A stretch of 64,000 nucleotides of DNA from Oidiodendron maius Zn (Eukaryota > Ascomycota > Leotiomycetes > Myxotrichaceae), in assembly GCA_000827325.1 (NCBI GenBank), contig KN832887.1:558001-622000 (forward strand), written 5' to 3'. The notes below the pieces were generated by a model. That model searched no databases and was not told where the DNA came from. It was given only the letters and a program-made list of their open reading frames with translations. The position numbers and the translations under genes were made by a program. Shown one piece after another: positions 43,368-53,310 of this stretch (position 1 is its first letter; every line of letters begins with the position of its first letter).

Positions 43368-45578
43368 CTATCCACAAATGGCTTGGATATCGTCAATAGG
43401 CAGACGCTGAGGATACCTGCCAGGAAAAGCAATTGCACCGGCAATATCCTGTGCCAAGCTGGTTGCAGACGTCTCACTGAAGAGTCCAATGCCTGTCTGA
43501 GGCTGTAGGGTGCGGAACAGTGATGAGGTACTTCCCAGAGCGCCAATCGGTTTTCCGTGACTGTAAGCTTCTTGAACAAACCCCTGTAAGTCGGGCGACT
43601 GGGTGTTGTTTCCAACTATGATGACGGCATCATAGAACACGCTTGATGTGGTAATGTAGCTCTGAGTCGCGGTCACTCCCTTACTCAAGGCACCCTGATG
43701 CGATGAAATGACGTCGAATAGCAGTTGCTTCCCTTCAAATACCTGTTGCAAAGCAGCGAGGTCAGCAGCTGATGGGCCGACGTTGTCGGTGACGATTCCC
43801 ACATTAAGCCCAACAACAGGTTGCGGCGTCGTATACTGCAAGGGATACTGGGAGGGGTATGTGATTCCAGAAACCTTAGGAGTTCCCTGCGCAGCGGGCA
43901 AGGGGACCCCGAGGCCATAAGCTACACGACGCGCCAGGCAGTTGTCAATGGAATTGAGGACTTTGTTAACGAAGTTGATCTTGACATTCTGATCTGCAAT
44001 CAAGCCAATCTCCAGACGATAGGCGTCTACCGTATGCTGTTGGGAATAATTATTCTGCGAATTGAAGAAGATGGCTGCTTGCGTATAAGGATCGTTGTTG
44101 AATTCATAACGTCCAATGCGTCCGTTGAAGTTCTGGTTACCATAGCCGTACGCCGTTGGTCCTGAAGCCTCGTGAATACCGCCTATGTTATTTGGAGTTG
44201 AGGCTGAATTGCCTTCGTATAGGTACATTTGCATGAGTCCGTCACGGAAGTTGTTATTGACCGGGACGATTGGAGAATTAACACCCATCTCGACAAAATT
44301 CTCAGATCCGTGTCGGTAGTGATGGGTCTCGTCATAAGCCAAAAGACGCCAACTAATAACTGGGTCTGGCACGAAGCTTATCCCCGTCACGACATTTGCG
44401 GGGCTGAATGCCACCTGCTCGGTCTCGGCGAAATAGTTTGTTGGGTTGCGATTCAGGGTCATAGTCCCCAGCGTAATCGGGGGATTTTCCTCGAACGGTA
44501 TAACTATCGTTGGGTCCAAGAGGTCGTAGTTTTTATACATGAAAGAGTCGTTGTCAGGAAAAAGCTGCACCATAAGGTCGTATTCAGGAAATCTGCCGGC
44601 TGCGATGTTATTATAGAGGTCTGCGCGTTGGAACTGAGGCAGCTTTCCCCCTATCTTCGACATCTCATCTTGCACATTAGATCGATAGCCAAGTTTAGGG
44701 ATAAAATACCACTTAAATAAAGTAGTTGCGCCTTCAGCGTTGATGAAACGGTAGGTAGAGACCCCTGCTGATCCATGATGCCGAGAAGTCCTAGGAATTC
44801 CAAGGTCGCTTAACACATTCATAACTTGGAACGCGCTTTCTGTGCGTTGAGTGAAGAAATCGTACGCCGTCGAATGGGCAGTGCCAACTGTCAGTGACAT
44901 TTAGTTGAGATCTAGACACGTAGTACAGGTACATGGCTTACATGATGGGAACCCTGAATCAGGCTCTTGTTTGATGGCATGGACAACATCGGGGAAGAGA
45001 AGCCCGTCATTGACCAGGAAGGAAGGAAGGTGAAGTCCAAGTAAGTCGTGATTGCCACATTGAGTAAAGAGCTTTGTTGCAAAACCACGTATATCACGAT
45101 CAACATCTGCTCCTCCAGCAGGTGAGACAACCGTAGAAAAGCGTACGAATGTATCGCTTGATGCGCCAGCTTGCAAAAAACAAGCTGAGGTGAGATTGCT
45201 GTGGTCTCCATTTGAAACGAAAGTTCCGTAGGCACCATGGCCAACAGCGTGAACAACCCTTTCGGCTTGACGCTCTTTGGCAAAATGAAGCACCTTCTTA
45301 CGACCAATGGTATCTTCTAGGAGCACTGGGCCTCGAGGGCCAACTTTCAGCGATACGGTGGTGTTGACCGGTACGCCAAGCTCTCCCGTCTCGGCCTGAC
45401 CCATTGTATTACGTCTGAAGCCGGCCAACTGATCTTGCTATATACAGCGTCAGTGGTTTTAATTACAAAGGTAATACACAACCAAGGAGTCATTGTTGGT
45501 TGCCTGTACCTTGGGCGTCTGTGCGTGCACAATTGGCATAAGGCTCAAGGCCAGACTGATTGGTAAAGCTAAGTGCAT
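43368..45578 (-). CDS. Secreted large-subunit catalase-family heme protein, atypical
   Basis: Three exons: 45578-45483, 45437-44942, 44887-43368; introns 45 bp (GTTGTG...ATATAG) and 54 bp (GTAAGC...CTGACAG); 703 residues. A signal peptide (MHLALPISLALSLMPIVHAQ) leads to the catalase core: RVVHAVGHGAYG with catalytic His95, and the heme-ligand region WRLLAYDETHHYRHGSENF, where Arg and the proximal Tyr are kept. The C-terminal flavodoxin-like domain of large catalases is present (VVGLNVGIVTDNVGPSAADL to RLPIDDIQAICG). Odd points: the distal site reads DLLGLHLPSFL instead of the usual DIVGNNIPVFF, so the catalytic Asn is His168, and the Arg/Lys after VVHA is Val. Peroxide dismutation may be weak or replaced by another activity. 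Confidence 0.88.
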
Positions 45579-47493
45579 GATTGACTGCGAAAGTAGTGGC
45601 TTGGTAAGAAGTTTGTTGGCTTTCGTCTTGTTTCTGAATTGTGAAAGTCTATAGAACAGCAAAACACTGCTTATCTATATTTTCAGTTGAATCTGGACAA
45701 CCTATCCACACGCATATCTTGGAGGAATTTCAAATGCTGTCTGCCTGCCTATTCGTTAGAAGCTTTGAGACATTAAAATCCACAATGTAAGCTCATTTCC
45801 CATCGCTGATTTCTCAAGTAGGCGTGATGTGGAATCAGCCTTAAGGCATAGACTTTGTCCTGATCCTGAATCTTATGGGCTGAAGTCTGTGGCGCATGGA
45901 TTCGAAGAGCTGTTACATAGCCCCTGAATACTCATGCTTCTCCATATATGTGGCTAACCCCTACTAACTTGAAAAAGCAAGTAAAAGTAGATTTCGTGGA
46001 TAATGACAAAATGCATGGATGACAGTACTTTATCAGATAGAATAAGATTGGCTACAGAAGTGGAGAATATATCAATACATAAAGGCACTTTAGTCGTCTT
46101 CGGAATCCTTTGAAACGTTAATAGTGCTACTAGAAGCACCATCCTACGTATTACATATATTTATTACATTTTCGGCTCAGGTACTACCCCAACATATATC
46201 GGAAAAGTGAAAAAATATGGCACTAGCATTCGCAGAAGTAGAAACAAGAGTAGAAATCCGTAGAGTTTGCTACCGAGTCCTTTTACCGAGTCCTTACAAG
46301 CATTGATATGCTTGCATTTCACCTGCTGTAATAGATTGATTCCGGATCAAGCTCTCTTTTATTTCATTCGCCTGACATCTGGCCAATCGCATGGGCTGTG
46401 CTAATATTTTCTGCATTATCAGTGGCGAATACACTCAGCACCGTAATATGCAAGAGGATCTGCATTGAATGTCAAATATCTTAGCCGACTGTCATCACCG
46501 CCTCGATTCCATATGCATAAGAAAATCCAGCACCCTTGTACTTACTTGAATGACTTTGTAATGCACTCTCGATACCAGCCTCACTCCAGTTCCAGTGCAT
46601 CCCCAGGAGGACTAATGGGAAAAAAAGACAGCAATAACCGCCAAACTTAGTTGCTCAATTTAAGTGCTAATTTCGCTACCGACAAATCTATAGTCATTCC
46701 TGCCTTACGTGAGCTTCGGCCTTCCATGAAAAGCTTTGACGTCTGATCAAATCAAATACCCGGTGTCATATTTGTCCGGTCAGACAATACAGACTACTCC
46801 ATTTTGGTGTGATCTATTTAAATCACAATAACAGCGTCTCAAGGGACCCAAAGGAGAGACACGCTTTCGGCGCGTAAACCTTTATGCCTTCCCCTCCCGT
46901 GAGTCATTATGATAGCTATGCTCTAAAACCAGGTGAGTTTAACTCAGTTTCTTTTGCTGTAATAGGCTTATGTTAGAATTTAAACTTTTTTGGGAAGGAT
47001 TTTGCTGCCAGATGTGTTTTCTTCAAATTAGTTGTCAGAGCTGAACCAAGACAAATCGAAGACCTATGAAGCCCACAATTACCGCGGGCGAATCAGATAG
47101 GTCCAAGCACTATCAAATAGTCTCCAAGATTTCCGTTGGGTAGAACATATACCCTCCTGTTACTGCTGGGAGGTGAATCTTTTGTGCTGCCAGACGAATG
47201 TGCTTTCGAACATGGTGCGTATTGTCAAGCTACCTGCCACTAGAGGTGCGGACGTTTATCTCAATTCAGAATTACCAGGGTTTATATACAAAGAAGACAG
47301 GAAATGAAAATCTACTTAGGTCTACATAGATTTTTATCTTATGATACGTCCCCTGTTTGCAACGACTGCCATTGAAATTTGTGATTGATCCAGTGCGACG
47401 GGTGATGAAAGAGCAACAAGCCAAGAAAGTTCTTCATCCGACTCATAAATTAGCCATATGATGAAGTCCAGCTCCTTCGTACATGTGATATAG
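45579..47493. other. Long intergenic stretch, no gene seen
   Basis: 1.9 kb between the catalase promoter and the 3' end of the EBP-like gene. A short direct repeat TACCGAGTCCTT occurs twice at 46271-46296. Open frames are short and unconvincing. Confidence 0.4.
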
Positions 47494-48267
47494 TTATTGC
47501 AGACTTTTGACCGTAGTAGTTTGCTTCAGGTGACCATTCAAGGGTACACATGTTAGCTCTTGATACGCATCCCACAGAATCCAGAGAGGGAAGAGGACCC
47601 AGAGCGCTTTTAATAGGATCAAGTAGACCCACAGTGTCAGGAAATTTGAAATATTGAGATTCGGTGATCCAGAAAGCCACTCAGGTGAAAAGATCATGAA
47701 GCCTCCGTATAGTTCCCCCGTAGCAATGACCACCATCCAGAACCATGCCTTGCTATACTCCTGATTGCGCAGTAAGTGACATGCGTATAGCGCCAAGGGG
47801 CCCATGACGAAAACCGTAAGTAACTCTAGGCTAGTTATCGTGAGGTCGGAACCTCCCCATCGTCTGTCTGCCTTTGCGTACTCCTGCCACAGTCTTGCAG
47901 CCATAGAAGTGCCGTAGAAAGACCCGTGTAGGCTCTTCGAATCGCCGAGAAAGGAGACATTGGCGGGAGTCATAGGCGTGGAATGCATTCCACGGGTGTA
48001 CGTGACATCGAGTTTTGACATGGAGGTGAAGAATACCGTGTAGAGGTAGGAGGCTTCAAGGGTGAGGTGAACGAGAGCGTCAAATAGGTGCCAGATAAAG
48101 TAAGTTCGGACTTTGGTAGTAGATGGTTTGTGGAGGAGGAGAAAAGAAGAGCAGAGGGCAGTTACCAGGAGAGCTGCAACTACGCAAAGGGCTAAAATAC
48201 TCGTGTGGTTGAATATGGCTGGCCTTTCGAGCTCCGGTAGACTGCGGATGGACATTGGACAGGCCAT
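47494..48267 (-). CDS. EBP/EXPERA-family membrane protein
   Basis: Single exon, 257 residues. Emopamil-binding-protein motifs are clear: WHLFDALVHLTLEASYLYTV (about 59-78), LWQEYAKADRRW (about 126-137), TGELYGGFMIFSPEWLSGSP (about 187-206) and ALWVLFPLWILWDAYQEL near the end. Five hydrophobic segments fit the EXPERA fold. EBP itself is sterol delta8-delta7 isomerase in the ER; the His and Glu residues of the first motif and the Glu of the third belong to its active site. Fungi use ERG2 for that step, so EBP-like fungal proteins probably act on other lipids or natural products. No biosynthetic neighbours are seen. Confidence 0.85.
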   Translation of the reverse strand: MACPMSIRSLPELERPAIFNHTSILALCVVAALLVTALCSSFLLLHKPSTTKVRTYFIWHLFDALVHLTLEASYLYTVFFTSMSKLDVTYTRGMHSTPMTPANVSFLGDSKSLHGSFYGTSMAARLWQEYAKADRRWGGSDLTITSLELLTVFVMGPLALYACHLLRNQEYSKAWFWMVVIATGELYGGFMIFSPEWLSGSPNLNISNFLTLWVYLILLKALWVLFPLWILWDAYQELTCVPLNGHLKQTTTVKSLQ

Positions 48268-48597
48268 GTCTTGCGATTAAAATTGATCCTAACGCTGCAC
48301 GATTATCGCTTTATTCTGGATTAAAAAATGGGAAGAAGTATGGCCGATAGCTAAACCCGATGCGTATTTTCGTGACTTTTCCTGCCAGTACCCCATAATA
48401 TAGAGTCTTGGAAGCCATCATACGAAGCAGGTAATCTCAAACTTGTCATCACTTTGTGATTCCAAATGCCAAATGCCTGAGGAATTCGACGCTAACAAGT
48501 ATATTAGTGTGTGACTTTTTCGGTTTTGGGGCTGAATATGCCCCTGACGCACAGTAAGATGACGTCTAACGCCCGAGAACAAAAGAGGAAATTCTTT
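48268..48597. other. Intergenic, no gene seen
   Basis: Promoter side of the EBP-like gene. Nothing recognised. Confidence 0.4.
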
Positions 48598-48917
48598 CCA
48601 ACGCTCTTACTCTCACTCCGCCTTACAACCCCAGCACTCCATCGGCATCGCCAAACAGTGGCAAACCTCCGCAAGCTCCCACCCCTAGCAATGCCTCGTC
48701 ACCGGAATCAGCGGCTACATGCTCGGCATCGCCCTTGGGACTCACTCCGAACCCATTCGCCGCAAAGAAAGCCAGGCTAAGGGGCTTGTCGAACTGTGAT
48801 GATAGGGAGAGCGATGAGGATGTCAATGAATCGATACTGATCATGCGCCTAATTGGGCGAAATGGGGTTGAGGCGGATAGAGGGAATATGTTGGGGCTGC
48901 TGACGAGACGAAAATAA
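48598..48917 (+). CDS. Possible small Ser/Pro-rich protein or gene fragment
   Basis: An open frame with coding-like composition: NALTLTPPYNPSTPSASPNS, then PSNASSPESAATCSASPLGL and NPFAAKKARLRGLSNCDDRE, ending at a stop at 48917. No ATG lies at its start in frame, so an upstream exon is missing or this is a remnant. The motif NPFAAKKARLRG has the look of a basic nuclear segment. No family recognised. Confidence 0.3.
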
Positions 48918-49129
48918 ACAGCACGGAGAAGAAGCGGGAGAAGAAGGAGGAGAGAAAAGACGGAATGGGAGGACAGTTCAGAGGAGTGTAAGCTCGTGCT
49001 CGTTGTATGGATGGATTTAAGGATGATGAAGGATTTGTTTTCCTCCTTTCCCTTGCCTTTCCCTTTCTTCAAACCGTGCTGACGAGACATCCCACGGGTA
49101 AATCGCAGTACAATGCAGCCACGCAACCC

Positions 49130-49345
49130 TAACTTGCTACAGTCCTGATTGATACAAAGGGCATCAATCCAGAGCACACTAGTCTTTGTCGTGGAGCGCA
49201 ATCGGCGTAATGCGTCAAAGAGATTGAGAGTGACCCGAAGTTATTCATTGTTGCATTTTATCGACTTTCGATTAGGGGAAGTGCCTACGTCTGTGCCCCA
49301 GACGTAGGATAGAGCTTGGTAAGGCTCTGATGATGCTGATACGCT
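49130..49345 (-). pseudogene. HET-domain relic
   Basis: One frame reads SEPYQALSYVWGTDVGT, then VTLNLFDALRRLRSTTKTSV and LWIDALCINQD, the first two blocks of a HET domain, but it is stop-interrupted and the rest of the gene is absent. A short piece left from a heterokaryon-incompatibility type gene. Confidence 0.7.
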
Positions 49346-49369
49346 CCGGTTCTCGATCGAGACTGATAT

Positions 49370-50251
49370 TAGACTCTCAAGTGTCCCAGGGGCCAACCTG
49401 AGAAGACGAAATTCTCCATCTGAAAGCGCTTCATACCTGGACGGCTCGACGTCAGGAATATCATATACAAGGCCGCGTCAAAATACAAATGATCTGAACA
49501 CATGATTAAGATTGATGAGTCTGAGTACCCCGGACAGCGGAAATATTCTAAAGCCTTCCCTTCTATCTCGGACATACCTCTCCTGACTCTGCACTTAGTT
49601 TTCTCCCCTTTCCTTAGAATATTACAGGTGAATAGTATTGTAAGGGATGAAGTTGTCATGCTGTCAATGCACTGTAGGCTAGAAAACCCATAAAATCGCC
49701 TTATAAGTACGTGCCCTTCAAAAGGGCAGGGAAAAAGAAATTATTGTTGTCTAACTAATGTAATTCATATATTATTACACCATACTTCTTCGTCAAGGGA
49801 AAGTCTAGTCGGGGACAGTGCCACCATCTCGCCACAATAGAGTAGAAATTTTAGAATTCGTGTAGGTTTGAACTTTTTGATAGGTTAGCGCATAATGTAA
49901 CAGCATGTGACTATAAAGTAAAGTAGGTGATGTGACACAATCTTATAATAGTTTACAAGTGTATCTGAAGTCATGCTCCGCGCTCCGCTTCCCAGCGTAC
50001 AAAGATAGCATGCTTAGGTAGAATAAAATAATTACGGCAAAAGTTTAGGCACGTGTATTGAAAATAAAGTGGTCACGCTTACTGTTACACGTGGACCCCT
50101 GACACCTTTTCGAATGTTCTTGTGTAGTTGCTATAATATGCTAGATACATCGGGTATAAGATTTCCATAGTATATGAAGAACAGCTTCCCTGGAACCCTT
50201 TCCGTTAAAAGTATTATAACAAAACATGCAGAGATTTCGTAACTATAGATT
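49370..50251. other. Intergenic, no gene seen
   Basis: AT-rich DNA between two gene relics. Nothing recognised. Confidence 0.4.
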
Positions 50252-51560
50252 TTAAAGTTTTTGAGTTCCTCTTTCCAGCAGCATCTTCACCACTGCCTCG
50301 TGCCCATTCCTAGCGGCTGATGATAGCGGCGTCCGACTACCCTCATCCTTAGTCTCTAGCTCCGCACCTTTCTCTAGCAGCAGCTTCACTGTCACATCGT
50401 GCCCATTCGTAGCGGCCAATGATAGCGGCGTCCGACTATAACTATCCTGTTCATCTATCTCCCAGTTGCTTGCTAACAAAGACTTCACGATTTCCTCTTG
50501 TCCATGGTAAGAAACCATGTGTAGGCCTGTGAATTTGTATGGAAAAGATTGGCTATATCCCTTGAAGCGAATTCGCTGGTCAACCATCATCGCTTGAGTG
50601 GCGGAAGCTACCTTGTGCTTATCTTGAAGAAACCAAATGGCTAGTTGTCCGCTTTCTTTGCTCATCTCACTGCTTGCATGGTATAGCCAGTTGGCTGCTA
50701 CATAGAAAAACATTGGATACTCTTACATCCGCAGCTCAAATTCAGCATCAGATTTGCATGTTTTCAAAATTATGTACTGATTTTGAAAAGTCAATCCTAA
50801 TTTGGATTCCTCAAGATGCTTCGCGGGGATTCTTGTATTGAAAAATGGACCAGTCGAATAACAGAGGTATCACGATCGACAACGACGAGACCCATGCAGA
50901 CCCGGGTCATGACTCCCTCCTTTGGCATCTTCTTCTTGATTAGATTAACATCCCCCACATCAACTGCAACAGCATGGCTAAGCTCCTCACGTGACAAAGG
51001 CCTTCTGGCTTGTGAGAGTCACAATAACATTCGATATGCGAGCATCCTGAAGTTATCTGGCTGTTGGTCAACCCTTTCTAGCGTTCTGGCGTATGATTCG
51101 TATAAATTAGACGGCACATGTTTCAATTTCTCCTCAACCTCCCACTCGGTACAGCTTTCAGCTATAGCATCAAGTTGTAGAGTTGCTAGGAGGAGCCTAT
51201 ACACAAAAGTTAGATAACCTAGAAAGCTGACTATTTAATTAACTTACATTTCCTTTGCGTTTTTAATTGTTTCATCTACAATCGCAATTTCCAAGCGTTT
51301 GTTATCCTGTACTGGCTCTGACAACATTGCGTCGTCTTCGATTCTCTTTTGGATCGAAAATTTGATATCTCAGTCCTGGCCCTTAATTTCAATCTCTGGA
51401 TAGTGGCAAAAGTTCCTCCGCAGATCTTGCAAGTGGGGTTGGCTTGTAAAGAAGTACCTGCAACTTGACTTTTCAAGCAATTTAAGCTGCGTCAATAGTG
51501 GCCTACGAATGTTGTCTTCGCATTCGTCCAAAGCGTCAAAAAACAAGAAAGATTTGCTTG
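50252..51560 (-). pseudogene. NACHT-ankyrin (NLR-like) gene, decayed
   Basis: Reading on the minus strand: the end of a NACHT domain with Walker B FLFFDALDECEDNIRRPLLT and sensor CRYFFTSQPHL (about 51540-51430); an intron-like gap at about 51250-51200 (GTAAGT...TGTATAG); the helical arm LLLATLQLDAIAESCTEWEV and ARRPLSREELSHAVAVDVGD with LVHFSIQE (about 51200-50840); then two or three ankyrin repeats (DSYSRTPLSLAATNGHDVTV, EGSRTPLSSAARNGHEAVVK). Frames are interrupted at more than one place and the Walker A and effector domain are missing, so it is a pseudogene. Whole members are fungal NLRs, intracellular sensors linked to incompatibility and cell death. Confidence 0.75.
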
Positions 51561-52084
51561 GAACGATTGCAATCCATTTTGAGTGTAGCTTCTAGTTTGC
51601 TTAGATCTGGTCGAGTTGAAGAATAGGGGCAGGGCTGCTTATTGAGGCGGTATTGAATTGTCGTCACTTACGCGGAGCAAAGTGGAGTAAAACTGCCTTA
51701 CGCGCGAACTGTCCTGAGCTCTAGCGGCGTCCTGTATTGATCAAAATAGAACATTCTGCGATACAGCTGATATTTGAAGAGATCCTTCTTGTCTTGCCTT
51801 ATTTTTTACTTTGTTAACTATGTGTTTCATTCACTAGGTCCACATGCGACAAATGTGTTACAGAGGCCAGGCAGCAAAATAACATAAGAAGTGCAATACA
51901 ATAGGCGTTGCATTAAGAGCACTAGATCAACTAAATAGCTAAGGATTGCGAACTCCCTAATATGTAGACTTACGGCTCCTCTAGGCAGTTCTGATCGGCA
52001 ACCTTTAGAGTCACACTCTAGGCAGTAAAGCCCTATCATACTATGTACCTACATTGCCAGTAGTCTCCCCTCTGCTGCCTTGTA
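51561..52084. other. Intergenic, no gene seen
   Basis: May hold unrecognisable remains of the NACHT gene's N-terminal part. Nothing else seen. Confidence 0.35.
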
Positions 52085-53310
52085 TTAGTAACACAATCCA
52101 TTTACAATCTCCTCTAGAGGATCCAACACCTCCTGCAGGAACTCAGCGTCCTTCACAATGTGATCGCCCCTCAAATCCAGACACCAAGCAACTACACCCT
52201 GGTATTTCTTTCCAGTTCTTACACCTAATTGTGGGACAATCTCTGATAGCTCCTTAGTCCAGCCAGACGGGTTATCTTCTGTCAGATCCCTGGCTATATT
52301 TCTGAGCGGTTCCCACAAACCTACCTCAAGAAGAATCATACCAAGACTATATACGTCATAGGCTTTAATATATGTCGGCTTACTCTTCCCTCGGAGCAGG
52401 TCTGGATGCTGAAAAATATCAAAATCCCAAGCAGACCTTGCTTCGATTTCTTTGGTTATATCTTCCTTAGTTGTTACTGCCTCCCCTCCACGTATAAGGC
52501 CAAGGCCCATGAGATATAAGTCGTCAATATCGGGAATAGTTTCTCCTAGAGGTAGGTGCGATGGTCGGAGAGCCACAACACTAGATGACGTGATGTTCTT
52601 GTGGAGGAATCCCGCGCTATGAAGAAAGAAGACCGCTTCGGCAATTTTATGCGCAACTTTAAAGCGCTCATTGAGGGAAAGTTCGGTCTTTGGGAACAGG
52701 TCTCCACGAATCATCTCCTCAAGGGTCATTACCCATTCAGTAGCACGTGGCAGATTTTGAGCCAAGAGGAACTCATTACTCTCTGCATGATAAAAGAAAT
52801 ATTCAACCTTGAGCAGCCTGATATCCGCAGCTAGGTCCAGGCAGCTAAGGGCAGCGGCTAATTCACCCACCTCATAGATCATGCTCTGAAACTCAGGCGT
52901 CCCTGGAACCTTTCCTGGAGGAACCCTCATGCCGGCAAAGATTATCTGCTCAGTGCCGGACTGGAGAGGCTGGAAGAAGACGTCGTCCCTGTGCTTGATA
53001 CTAGATGCAAGCTTGTCTGAGTCCTCCAGCAGCATATTTTTGACCCGCATTTGCTTAGCACTCGAGTCAAGACCCATAAACTCTCTCAGCCGGTTGTGGG
53101 ACCTTATTACCGCCGAGGCGACCTCATATCTATAGGAGGCAGTAGGGATAATATTTCTAAGCTCTGGTGGGAGACCCAGCAACTGCACGTTGAAGTGAAT
53201 AATCCACTGGAATATCTCCCTCACCGTGCCCTTGAAAGCTGCCCGCCTCGCAATCCACTCGACACGCCGGATGCTGTCACGCAGCCACCCCTCGCGCTTA
53301 ATCTTTAGTA
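52085..53310 (-). CDS. Kinase-like (pseudokinase) region, continues protease-ankyrin gene in another frame
   Basis: An open frame from about 53310 to a stop at 52085, about 405 residues, without a proper ATG at its head. It begins GDVLKIKREGWLRDSIRRVE, which carries on naturally from LHWFLNKAHRG of the protease-ankyrin gene, one base out of frame. A helical segment is followed by a protein-kinase-like fold: AEAVFFLHSAGFLHKNITSS takes the place of the HRDLKPxN loop and DDLYLMGLGLI that of DFG; YIKAYDVYSLGMILLEVGLW is the usual helix F. The catalytic Asp, Lys and metal-binding Asp are all absent, so a signalling or scaffold role is likely. Either one gene with a frame break or a separate gene lacking its start. 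Confidence 0.65.
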
